Shown here: piece after piece, positions 10,134-20,413 of the stretch
How positions within the stretch are numbered: position 1 is the stretch's first letter
Layout of the letters: each line of letters starts with the position of its first letter
Assembly (NCBI GenBank): GCA_009746045.1
Contig: RPFO01000253.1
Span: 5,960,767 to 6,024,766 of the forward strand
Source of the DNA: Mesostigma viride
Lineage: Eukaryota > Streptophyta > Mesostigmatophyceae > Mesostigmatales > Mesostigmataceae
DNA length: 64,000 bases
Direction of reading: 5' to 3'
The notes under the pieces: generated by a model
Database searches by the model: none
What the model saw: only the letters and a program-made list of their open reading frames with translations
Told to the model about the DNA's origin: nothing
Program-made: the position numbers and the translations under genes

Positions 10134-11638
10134 CGTCTATGGCAGTGCAGAGAGTGATGATGGCAAGGTGGTGTCTGTGGATCTGAAGGTCGCCATGAGG
10201 CAAATCCTTGTCCATGTGAAGAGGGACGGTGAAAGCCATGTCACGTTTCAGATACTCCTGGATGCAGCTTCGCTGTTCCGCAGGGTGAAGCAAGTGACTG
10301 TGGGCATAAGGGCTTTGGCCAAGTGGCAGAAGCACAATGCAGGTGACCACTCCCCCTTCAACATCACAAGTGCTCTAGTGTGGCAGGGCGCAGACAACAA
10401 CTACGCTGTCCTGAAGCAACGGCTTGCTCCTTTAGCTGAGGTGAAGGAGCAGGTCAAGAAGGAGGGGCTGCAGCTAGATGCCGATAAACCTCATCATGTC
10501 ACCATTGACTTTGCTGGCGGTGGGGACGCAGTTGCGGTCATGCACTGCAGCTCAGGGCTTGTCAGGTCCTAGCTCTCTTCATCCTTGCCCTCTTTGCATG
10601 ACTGCCAAGAAGGACTTCGGCTGCACCGGCAAGGTGCACACGCCAAGGACGCTACTCGGCATGCAGCAGATGGCGCATTCGTACTGCCCCGATCCGTGGA
10701 CGAACTGGACCTGCCCTGCTTGCAAGGTAACGTTCACGAGCAAGAAGGATCTGCTTGCATCTGCACCCACTTCTGACAAGGCCAGGACTGACCATGCCCA
10801 AAAGCATTTTGGGCAGAAGCATGGCTGTGAGCCACTTCTTAAGGAAGAGCCTGAGAACATTGTCCCATGTACCCTGCACCTCTTGCTGAACGTAGTAACG
10901 ACCTTGCTAGAAGATACCGTCATGCGCCACTTGATGCCGGCCGATGAGGAGGCCATGTTCACGACTCTCAAGGATGAGATTGGCCTTTTTGTAAGAGAGA
11001 CTCAGATCAAGGCTAAGGGCAAGAACCAGGATAAGGGTAGGGGTATAGAGAGAATTCAGATGATTGGGAAGGAGGCCATGAGGTTGGTGAAAGGCATTGA
11101 TGGCGTCCTGGACAAGGTTGCCAAGCATGCCAATGACCCAACCAAGAGGGCAGGTGACCTTTCATGGGAGCAGCTGAAGCAGCCATGGCAGGACTTTGTC
11201 GCCATGTGGAATGCGCTCCTCCCTGGCACCTGGGTCGATGATGGCCCCGGGGGCACTCTCCGTGCAGCCCAAGCCGCCAAGGTTAAAAACCTGGCCACTA
11301 GCTTGACAGACAGCTTTGTGGCTGTCGCAGCAGACCAAGCGTGTGGCTTGTACTTTCACCTTGCCGAAGCCCACCTTCACACTCTAATCCTCAAGCACGG
11401 TGACATCACCAAGTTCTCAGGAACAGCCCTAGAGCACAGCCATGCGTTGAAGAAGCTAGATGCACGCTTGGCCTCAAGCAGAAGGATGAAAGCCAAGGGC
11501 GTGCTGCTTCAGGTAGTGAGAATGGAGCAGGCCAGGGCTGAGTTGGATAGCATGCCAGAATTGCGACGCAGCCCATCTAAGGCAGAAAAGCGATACAAGA
11601 AGCAGCAGATGGCTGTGCCTGAGTACATGATGGGGTAG

Positions 11639-12684
11639 TAGGCAATCTATTCAAATTGTGTGCTGCCCCAGCAACCTGCACGTATGCATGTACATGCATC
11701 TTTGCGTGCTTTGACTACGTGCTGCCACGTGTCATTCGGCGGGCCTTATTGCAAACGTTGGTCATGTTTTATTTACCACGTGACTCGTGTTTTATGCATA
11801 GCATTTAGAACATTTAAGAGCTTGTTCACACCTTGATTGTGCATGCAACTGAGGACATTGTATCATTATTCCTGTTGTCAACATCATTCGCCAGGTTCAA
11901 TCCATATAATATGTGTCCAAGTGACCATTAATGCTGCCATATGTCACTGATGGGATGTTAAACGTTGATGTAGGAACTGAGATTTGGCATTGTCATCATG
12001 ACGTTGGACCTGAATTCAATGTGTGTGCAAGTTTTGGGTCAAGTGGAATCATATTGGATGCAATGTGCATGATTTGACTTATGCAAAATGAAAGAAATGA
12101 GCAAAAACTGCATTTTTTATGCTATTGACTGTCACAAATAGGTCTATAGGTGACCTCAACCGTGGTGCATGCTTTACCTGGCCTTTGTAAATTATGCCTT
12201 GTGCTTTGTGTGCCTTGTTTGAAATGGTTATGGCCCTCTTGGATGTAAAAAACTAATGAAATTGCAATAAAATTGACTTTTTATGCTGTCAAACGTCACC
12301 AACATGTTGAAGGTGGGGTGCAAACTGAGACTTCACAATGTCATCATGATGGAGGACCATAATTTAGTTTGCATGCAAGTTTCTGGGTCAATTGAATAAA
12401 ATTTGATGTTGATTGCTTGCCTCTATATGTGCAAAAATGTCAAAAACCATGTACCTTATGCTGTTATACGTCACAGTTAACCTTGCCAGGGTTGTCCGAT
12501 GACCCCCAATTTCGGGGGCTAAACACTACCATATATGTGCTCGCTTGGGCCCAAAACCTGGGTTCAACATGTTTTAGCAAGCCAGTCAAATAATTTTTTG
12601 GCCAGAAAGTGCCAAAAAAATTTGATGTGCAGCCATGCTACGTCCTGGCTTCGATCAGATTACTTGCCCACGCTCCTTGTTATG
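11639..12684. repeat. degenerate satellite-like tandem repeat, about 175 bp
   Basis: No gene seen. The motif ATGCTGT(T/C)A...CGTCAC recurs near 11930, 12119, 12285 and 12459, with a larger similarity of about 350 bp (TGTCATCATGA near 11989 and 12340). It looks like a decayed array with units near 175 bp. The layout resembles the better preserved 184-bp array at 57300-58060. Confidence 0.4.
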
Positions 12685-13280
12685 ATATGCTCACATGGGT
12701 CTTATTGCACCCACAGGCTGCCGGATCGTTAGCGTGTCCGTTTAGCTAGCGCGCCCGAATGCAGCTGTGGCATGCCTTAGGCATGAAGGAGACTGGGAAT
12801 CTCTGCCCTTTCTCCTGTTGTGCACACACACAACCAGGGATTAAAAGCACTTCGGTGCTCCGTGACTCCCCAACGGGAGCACGAGTTTAATTAATTAATT
12901 AATAGCGTGATAGATCATGAGGGTGCAGGTGCCCTGGTGCACCTAGAGCAAGGGTAGCTTACATTCCCACCCTTGCAGGAAGTAGCCTAGAATGTATTAT
13001 AGGCCATCTGCCCCTTCTCAAGGGCTATGCGCTATACAGATACTCCCAACGGAGTTATGTTCCTAATTAATTAATTAATTAACTAATTAATTGCACCCAC
13101 AGAACTTGCCGGATCATCTATCGTGTCCGATTGCAGCTGTTGCATGCCTCTGGCATCATGAAGGAGAAAGGGGGTCTCTGCCCTTTCTTTCTGTTGTGCA
13201 CATGTACAGGGATTAAAAGCACTCCGGTGCTCCGTGACTCCCCAACAGGAGCACGAGTTAATTTAATTAATTAATTAATG
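12685..13280 (+). mobile_element. cluster of three LINE 3'-end fragments
   Basis: Three plus-oriented, severely 5'-truncated LINE ends lie in a row, each closing with a hairpin and an AT tail: 12685-12905 (GTGCTCCGTGACTCCCC... then TTAA repeats), 12906-13086 (ACTCCCAACGGAGT then TTAA repeats) and 13087-13280 (again GTGCTCCGTGACTCCCC...). The first and third match the 3' UTR of the ORF1-only LINE at 6996-7970 in opposite orientation. Confidence 0.65.
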
Positions 13281-13284
13281 CCTA

Positions 13285-13890
13285 GTCTATCCCGGAAAGT
13301 CCACGGGTGCATGGCGCCCCGGCCTGCCGCGCACGGCCTGGGGCACGCCATGTGAGAACGTACAAAACGCGGCCAGGTTGGGCGGGCTTGGTGCCTGCTG
13401 AGATGTCCATACATAGTGTCTACCTGCATGATCTGTGCGTGCGAGGTGACCGGCTAGGCCCAGGCGCCTGTGCCTAATAATATGGGAAGCTATGGTATGG
13501 GAAATCAGCATACAAATCCTGATCAGAAGAATACAAATCCTCATGGCGAATGTGCATGCTAGCGGGATGGAATATTAATTAACGCGCACTACGTAGCATC
13601 TTGGTGATCGACCACGCCACAAGTTGCTGCTCCAGCTCCTGCGTCAGCATCCGGCACGTCTCGGCTCCATAGGTCAGGATCGTCAAGTTGACGACCTTGA
13701 AGAGTTTGCGCTTGACAGTCCGGGGCAGAGCGAAGTTGCTCCACCAGCGACGGTGCTCGTGGAGCTGTGCCTAGGCCATATACCAATCCGGGTCGCCGGT
13801 CATGTCATCCTCGCCGGCGCAGTCGGGGACCCAGCTGCATGCCTAGAAGCTTGAAGCGACCGGAATTTTGGGAAGCGAACCAGTGGGGTA
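13285..13890 (-). mobile_element. LINE ORF2 C-terminal fragment, minus strand
   Basis: Its minus strand matches the 3' part of ORF2 found at 15700-16320, 23780-24300 and 26300-26880 (blocks around AGTCCACGGGTG, CCTGTGCCTAATAATATGGG and CTCCTGCGTCAGCATCC). It is interrupted by small indels and contains no intact frame. The 3' UTR and tail are missing on the left side, so the copy is truncated at both ends or was cut by the neighbouring insertion. Confidence 0.6.
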
Positions 13891-14158
13891 TCGTCTAAGA
13901 GGCGGAGCTCAAGGGCAGGAAAACCACTGTGAACACAGACAAAGTTACTGTGCTGACAGAATGTGCTCGCAAACTAAGTGAGCACATAGCAGTAAGAACA
14001 TGCTCTCAGGTGTGCCATGCATGGACCCTGCTGCTGCAGTGTATGTGCCCGTTGCCCGTTAGCCGGCAAGACAACGTATCTGGCAGTCCATTTACTCTAG
14101 CTGACCACTGGGGAATAAGACGTGAAATCCCTGTCGATCCATTCTTGTACTATCACTG
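13891..14158. other. no gene recognised
   Basis: Spacer between opposed LINE fragments. No tail, terminal repeat or convincing ORF is visible. Confidence 0.4.
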
Positions 14159-16664
14159 ATGGCGATGGTTTGCACAGCTTTGTTTGTTTTCTCGATCTAC
14201 ATATGGCAGTTCTTGCTACTTGACGCATTGCCAGCAACAGCAAATGGGCCCTCACGCTGCCGGCCCGGCATCGGCCCTTTGGCACCTCGCTGGCAAGCTG
14301 CCCGCAGCCGGGGCCCTGCTGCCCCCCCGCCGCCCGCCCCGCTTCACCAGCCTGCACCGGCTTCCCGCTGTCATCCAGGCCCGGCAAGCCCTGCGCGACA
14401 ACCGCGACCCCGCCCGCTACGCCCGCCTCAAAGCCGATTACCACTCGGCCATCCGGCACTGAGGCGACCAAGGAGCAGGAGGACCTTCATGTCCGCGAGT
14501 ACTTTGCCCACCAGCTCAAGGACCAGCACGGCAAGTTACTACGCCTGGACACGCCTGCGTCACGCCCAACGGCCCGCCGGCGGCGCGCAGCCGGCGCCGC
14601 GGACGCTCTCTGGCTCACCGCAGCAGCAGCTCGACCAGTGGTATTCCTCCCAGTCCCGGCTGCTCGGCGCCCCCCCGCCGCCTCCGCCGCTTGGCCCTCT
14701 GGCGGCCGCCCGCCTGGCAGTCGCGCCTGCGGACGTCCCTGCGCCGCCCACGCCGCCCGCCGCTGAGCAGGACTACACGTACCCAGGGCCTTGACGGAAC
14801 CCCTGGCCGACCCCAACGAGCTACCGCCGTTCACCGAGCTCGAGCTGAGCACCGCCGCCAAGCAACTCCGCTTCTACGCCGCCGTTGGACCTGATCAGCT
14901 CCCAGCCCCGGTGATTAAGCTGACGGCGCTCATGGGGTCCCTGCTTGACGTCTGCAACCGGATCCTGCTTGCCGACGCCCCGCCGATTCCTGAGTGGCAG
15001 CACAGCTACCGTATTATGCTGTACAAAAACAAAGGTTCCCCTGACGACCCCGCCAACTACCGAGGAGTCTGCATCCAGAGCGCCGCACTCAAGTTGTTCA
15101 TGCGCATGATCCTCAACCGCCTTCGTTCTGCTCTCGACTGTCACCTAGCGGAAAGTCAAATGGGCTTTCATCCTGGGCGCAACACCGTCATGGCCATCTT
15201 CTTCGCGCGCCGCCTCTTTGAGGAAATCGGGCTCCTGCAACCTGGTGAGTTTCCCGCCATCCTGATCTTCGTCGACTTCATCAAGGCTTTGATTCTGTCC
15301 TCTGGGACGCTCTATGGGCTGTACTTGCTCGCGCTCGCATCCCCACTCCCCTGATTACCGTCATCCGCACGCTGCATGTATGAGGGGTCGACCACTTCGA
15401 TGCACACTCAACACGGCATTACCCCGCCATGCCCACTGCATGCAGACCGGCGTCTGGCAGGGTTGCGTCCTGTCGCCGTACCTGTTTATTATTGTAGTGG
15501 ATTATGTTATGCGCCAGGCACGTGCTCGCTTTGCTAGCATTGCAGGCCGTGCCCCTGGCCTAGCGATCACGAACGAGCTTGGAAAAGGGGGGCCGACTAA
15601 CAAGCAGAATTTACTAGCTGACCTCATTTATGCCGACGACATCACGCTCATCGAGAAGCCGGAGTCTGCCCAACTTTGTCTGGACTGCCTGGCGCTCGAG
15701 GCTCGGGCGGTTGGTCTAGAAATCAGCCCCAAAACGGAGGCCCTAGCCCTCGGCATGGCAGGCCCCCCACCCACACTCCGCCTCTTAGACGATGCCGAGG
15801 TCAACTACCCTCCTTCAGGCCGCTTCAAGCTGCTCGGCAGTTGGCTTCCCGACTGCGAGGACGACATGACGACACGGATCGGCATGGCGTGGGCGCACCT
15901 CCATGACCACCGCCGCTGGTGGAGCAACCCCGCCCTAGCTACCCCGGATCGTCAAGCGTGACCTCTTCAAGGTCGTCATTCTGACGATCCTGACCTACGG
16001 CGCCGTCGGAGACCTGGACACTGACGCAGGAGCTGGAGCAACGACTCGACGGCGCCGTCACCAAGATGCTGCGAAAGGCCCTTAACATCCCCTAATTTGG
16101 TTTGCACATTAGCGATGAGGATTTGTACGCTGATTTGCCCTTAGTATGTTTCCCACATTATTAGGCACAGGTGCCTGGGCCTAGCCGGGCACCTGGCCCG
16201 CACAGATCAGGTAGATACATCAGATAGACTAGCTGGCACCAAGCCCGCCCAGCCTGGGCGATATGTCCTCACCTGGAGTGCCCCCGGCCGCGCGCGGCAG
16301 GGCCGCCACCCGTGGACTTTTCGTGATAGACTCGGCATGGACATGTGCTACACTAGACGTGACGGGCTCACCCCCGGGCAGCCTCCTGGTTTGTCTGTAA
16401 TATGGAGGCAGATGATGCGCAAGGATAGATGGCAAGTAGTGATGAAGGAGACCACCCCCAAGCCTGTGGGGGCTCCGCGTGTGACCAAGTATGGCATTCA
16501 TAGCGATTCGCCGGGCCGCCCACACCCCTGTAACTAGGACCTAGATAGCTTACACCATCCATTCCATCCCATGTTCCCCTCCCACTGAGGACTTATGCTC
16601 ACGTGACGCAGTCACGTGTCTATTAATTAATTAATTAATTAATTAATTAATTAATTAATTAATT
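14159..16664 (+). mobile_element. LINE with frameshifted reverse transcriptase, family 2
   Basis: A plus-strand non-LTR retrotransposon copy. Degenerate ORF2 N-terminal sequence (14184-14790, several frame changes) leads into the reverse transcriptase. The 3' UTR follows (to about 16599), then the perfect palindrome CACGTGACGCAGTCACGTG at 16600-16618, and a long TTAA/AATT tail (16621-16664). No endonuclease domain is recognisable upstream. I did not find a clear target duplication, and the next element starts inside the tail. Confidence 0.75.
14791..15961 (+). pseudogene. LINE reverse transcriptase (ORF2), frameshifted
   Basis: It would copy the LINE RNA at the target site. Visible blocks in order: YKNKGSPDDPANYRGV, MGFHPGRNTVMAIF, IFVDFIKA (catalytic block A, final D/F lost at the shift near 15285), GVWQGCVLSPYLFIIVVD, LADLIYADDITLIEK (catalytic YADD), GLEISPKTEALALG and GRFKLLGSWLPD. 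The frame breaks near 15290 and again near 15945, where four extra bases appear compared with the copy at 26025-27158. It then continues as VKRDLFKVVILTILTYG ... LDGAVTKMLRKALNIP. Inactive as written. Confidence 0.8.
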
Positions 16665-16858
16665 AGGAACATAACTCCGTTGGAAGTATATGTAGCACAT
16701 AGCCCTGAGAAGGGGCATATGAGCCTATAATACATTCTAAGCTACTTCCTGCAAGGTTGGGAATGTAAACAACACTTGCTCTAGGTGCACCAGGGCACCC
16801 GCACCCTCATGGTCTATCACGCTATGCCCGGGTAAGGGGGGAATTAATTTATGGGAGG
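16665..16858 (-). mobile_element. LINE 3'-end fragment, minus strand
   Basis: On the minus strand it ends in the hairpin-like ACTCCAACGGAGT region (near 16672-16690) and shares the TTAA tract 16621-16664 with the plus-strand LINE on the left, so two LINE tails meet in one microsatellite. It matches 12906-13070 and 22655-22830 (blocks GTTATGTTCC, TGCACCTAGAGCAAG, CTTGCAGGAAGTAG). Confidence 0.6.
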
Positions 16859-16869
16859 ATGAAAACAAG

Positions 16870-17135
16870 CTCCCTTCTTTGGACTGCCATGCAGAACAAG
16901 ACGCGGTGGCAGAAGATTGTCAAGGCTCACACGCCAGCCCCTGTGGGCAAGCCACCTCCCCCCAAGAGGAGGCGGCGTTTTGATGAGTAGTGTAGTTAGG
17001 ATTTTTCTAGACTAGATAGCTTAGAGTTAGGTTAGTTCGATTATGCGGCTCCCTCCGCTCCACCCACCCATCAAGGAATATGTGCTACATGATCTCCCAA
17101 CGGAGGCATGTTATAATGTAATTTAATTCAATTTC
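16870..17135 (+). mobile_element. short LINE insertion (ORF2 C-terminus plus 3' UTR), family 1
   Basis: ATGAAAACAAG occurs on both sides (16859-16869 and 17136-17146), an 11-bp target duplication. The insert encodes only the last residues of ORF2 (MQNKTRWQKIVKAHTP ... KRRRRFDE, stop near 16989), nearly the same as the end of the LINE at 51149-52644. It ends with CTCCCAACGGAG and an AATT-type tail. Confidence 0.8.
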
Positions 17136-17146
17136 ATGAAAACAAG

Positions 17147-19692
17147 AGAAGTGAATGTCTCTCCCGCCAATTATTATTGCTTGCTGGGGGTAGCCGCCTG
17201 GCGCCTAGCCGGGGTTTTACTTAGTGTAGTTTACCGGGGAAATGGGTGTTGTTTATTTCCATATAACCGTTATATGTGCATTCTAATTTATTCCTCTCGA
17301 CGAAAACATCAGATTGGACCCCCGTGGCGATGGTCATCAATAAAATCATCGACACTGCAAAAAACGCGAACTCCGCTACGAAGTAGTATCATTTACTCAT
17401 CGTCTTTAAGATTCGCTCAGTTTCGCTGCATTCCGCGAGCTATCTTTTTCTACTCTGCCTGAAAGCACGTCGCCATGGCCAGCTCCGGTAGGGGTGCGCG
17501 CACCGTGCACCACTTCTTCACGGTACGGACGGGTACCGCGAATTTTTCGGCGCCAAAAATATTCGCGCCGGGACCGTCCCCTTAACCAAGGTATGCCACA
17601 AATAGCCAAACACCATAGTTTAGTTTGAGTTCATTCCCACGCCGGTGTACCCGGCCGACAGAGATCAGTGGCCGAGTGCCGGTTCCTAAACTAGGGTACT
17701 TGACGGAGACATATGTACAGGTGCTGGGTGCATCATCGGATACTCCCGCTGAGTCCCGCGCCGCAGCAGCACTTATTGGCGTTCCTAGCAAGTGATGTCA
17801 CACCAAGTAGCCAAAAAGCCGGGGTACAACCTGGCTGCCCATGTGCGGCGTGGGCAACAGTCGTCAGATGTTCCAAGTCAGTCCTCACTGGAGGACTGAG
17901 TTGGCAATTTTCAACCGTGTGTAGCGCTCGGCTAGGTGGGGGGTCCATCCCAAATGTTTTGATGTGGATCGGGGGTCTACTTGATGTCATTTTGCTGGCA
18001 AAAATACTACATAAGTGAAAACTTGACCCAAACACCTGAAAATTACACGGGCGTTGGGCACACTCGGCGAATTTGCATTTTTCGGGATAAGAGCGAGTGG
18101 GGAAAATTTAATCAAATCATGGTGCATGTTAGAAAAATATAGGCATGTAAACAATATAGTTCTTGAAACGTGGCGAAAAACTGGGCTCAATTTGACCACT
18201 GCCGCTGCCTGAAACAATTAAAAAACTCTCAGTCCTCAGGAGAGGAATGGGGCTTTTGCTAACTTTGCTAGCATGTAAGTGCGGTCATACTACACACCCC
18301 CGTGGCCACCAACCATCCCAATCAACTCATTTCCCTTCAAGCATAACATGACAACACACTTGCATCATCATAATTCAGGTATATCATACCTTATCATGTA
18401 GTGAGAGCCTTTGCATGCACGTAGGGAATGGGCTTGGATACCTACCAACAAATGGTTATGTTATAAGTGTCAACCACCAATATAATGGGTAGGTTAAGCA
18501 TACTTCCATTGTTTCTAACAGCAATAGATAAGGCTATAACTGTTTTGCCTTGCCATGATGTGGCCAACATTGTTGCTGGCCCATGATGGCAGTGGTTTAA
18601 TGTCACCAAGACTTTTCACTCACCCGTATAAGCACCCTTGACGCAGCCCGTGGCCACACAATCATGCAGTATGAACGTAGCAAAAGAATAACTAACATCT
18701 ATGAAGGTGTTGAAACCTGCACAGCTCCTAAACCCCTGCACAACTAGACTGGGTTAAGGCAAATGCCTGCTAATTAACATAATCTGAAAAGGGGGTTTTA
18801 GAGAGGGGCAGGCAACGGTCAAGAAAGAGCACCAAGACTTGAACCTGACAACGCCTCGCAAGCTTAAAATCATTTACGAACATCAAGAAACGAAGAGGCA
18901 ACGATTATCCGGCTTTACCTGGCACGGCTGGCGTTACCTTGGCCCAGGCGGTGCCCGCAAAAGTGGCACTTTGCGGCACATAGACCATGACGTGACAGAG
19001 TGGTCGAAATCATCAAATCTATACTGTCACTCAATTTATTCTAATACAATGCATGTTAAAATTTAGAAAGCAACCTATCAGCCATTGAAATAGCGCCGGA
19101 AAGCAAGCGCAGTAATCAATTCCGTCGACCTGCCTTATCGCAGTTTTTTCCAGCAAGAACAATGCCGACACCGGGTAAATCGCATCCCCGCGAGCTAAAA
19201 ATTAGGTTTTATCATCTACAGGACATTTAAAATCTATTTCCTGAGTTTTGACAGCTAAATCGTCCGCAAACGTAAACTGCATGCATGGGCGCGAACCGCC
19301 ATGGCTATGTCGTGCATTTCCGGAACTCGCGTTTCACGTGGAAAAGTAGTTAAAGTACCCTTACCACCTGTACTTTGACCGTACATTTACCCGCTCATAC
19401 CAATCCAAAAAATCCCCAAAATATGTCCAAGAAAGATCTTTTCACGTAGTATAACCTAGTATTTGAATAAATTTTGAGAGATTGTTTTTGTCAAACATTC
19501 TGACCGGGGCGAATTTTCTCAGAAACCCTAAAACTCGGTCCTCTATTTTTTTTTCCGGGTAAATGGGTATATTTTATTAACCAATAAGAATATCGTTAGG
19601 TTAAGAGGTACCACGTATCGACCAGCTGGTTACCCACTCGGTCCTCTAATCAACTCAGTCCTCCGTAGAGGACCAGGGACAGACGACGAGTT

Positions 19693-19739
<47 letters not shown>

Positions 19740-20413
19740 CCTTGTATAGCCCGCTCCACTGCTGTTGGGTTTCATTCCGTACCTGAAATACGGACAGAGC
19801 CTAATGTTCAGCCTATTCAGTTCAGTTCAGTTTAGTTCAGTTGGTTCCCACGCCGCCTATTGTTGTTGTTGTTGACTGATGATACCACGGACCTGCTCGG
19901 AGTACCGCGCCACATTTGCACTCGCGATCGAGTCCAAAAAATATATTTTCCTGAACAGGTCCTGAAAACGTATTTGTCCAGCTTTGCAGTTACCCAGGCA
20001 CTGGGCAAACCGCAAGCAAAACTCATCAGGACAGACAACAATTGATCCGCTGTCCCCAGAAGTCGTCGATCAACGCCGGCTCCCCCGCCTGCTCCACGTA
20101 CTGTACACAGCGAGTCTGTCTAGTATTGTGAGGTCCTCCGAAGGTGTCACTAGAATAATAATTCCGCCACGTTCCTCGCAATTATTTTGGTGGCCAACGC
20201 CTGCCTAATTCATGCCTGTCTGTGACTTGCTCTATTAGTTCGCAGACGCCCAAACTAAGGCAGTACTAGCTTCTTGGTTAGCTATAAACAGCTTGATGCC
20301 ACGGACGACTGCCAGGGGAATTTTGTCTTTTTATCTACCGAGGTCGGCGGCCTTCCAGGCGACGTTTGCGTCCTAGGGTTGAAGTCGCCCTGTGAAATAA
20401 GCTCTTCGTAGCC
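17147..20413. other. no gene recognised; scattered repeats
   Basis: Only short, unconvincing ORFs. Items seen: a dispersed repeat at about 18890-18985 (block GCGTTACCTTGGCCCAGGCG) shared in inverse orientation with 56690-56760; an AAC microsatellite at about 19692-19740; short TTCAG repeats near 19815-19840; TTG repeats at 19860-19873. A TATA-like GCTATAAACA at 20280-20289 lies 125 nt before the leucine-rich-repeat gene and might belong to its promoter. Confidence 0.4.

Larger units (their letters stand above)
8288..11638 (+). pseudogene. decayed protein gene broken by two retroelement insertions
   Basis: Coding remnants: a coiled-coil N-terminus (8288-8511 and 8901-9040, with a one-base shift between them), a middle part (9108-9453 continuing in frame at 10139-10572), and a C-terminal part (about 10560-11638, shifted frame). 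It is interrupted by the TRIM at 8512-8900 and the solo LTR at 9454-10133. The C-terminal half has DFAGGGD, HPCPLC, a CPAC...HAQKHFGQKHG zinc-finger-like cluster, and PCTLHLLLNV. This spacing recalls uncharacterised transposon-type proteins found in many copies in cnidarians and algae, but I cannot name the family. At least three frame breaks make it a relic, unless some are introns; a consensus donor GTAAGT lies at 9124. Confidence 0.55.

Noticed and set aside
547-11638. A bacterial-style operon or phage-like system
   Set aside because: Introns, algal polyadenylation signals, LINEs and LTR elements show eukaryotic nuclear DNA. No ribosome binding sites or operon spacing are seen.
6996-12905. 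A 5.9-kb DNA transposon with ~210-bp terminal inverted repeats around the decayed gene at 8288-11638
   Set aside because: The two inverted segments are LINE 3' ends. The left one belongs to an insertion with its own 11-bp target duplication ending at 7981, and a further copy lies at 13087-13280.
14159-14794. 211-codon proline-rich protein
   Set aside because: It runs across degenerate LINE ORF2 sequence in the wrong frame. GC-rich DNA keeps it open.
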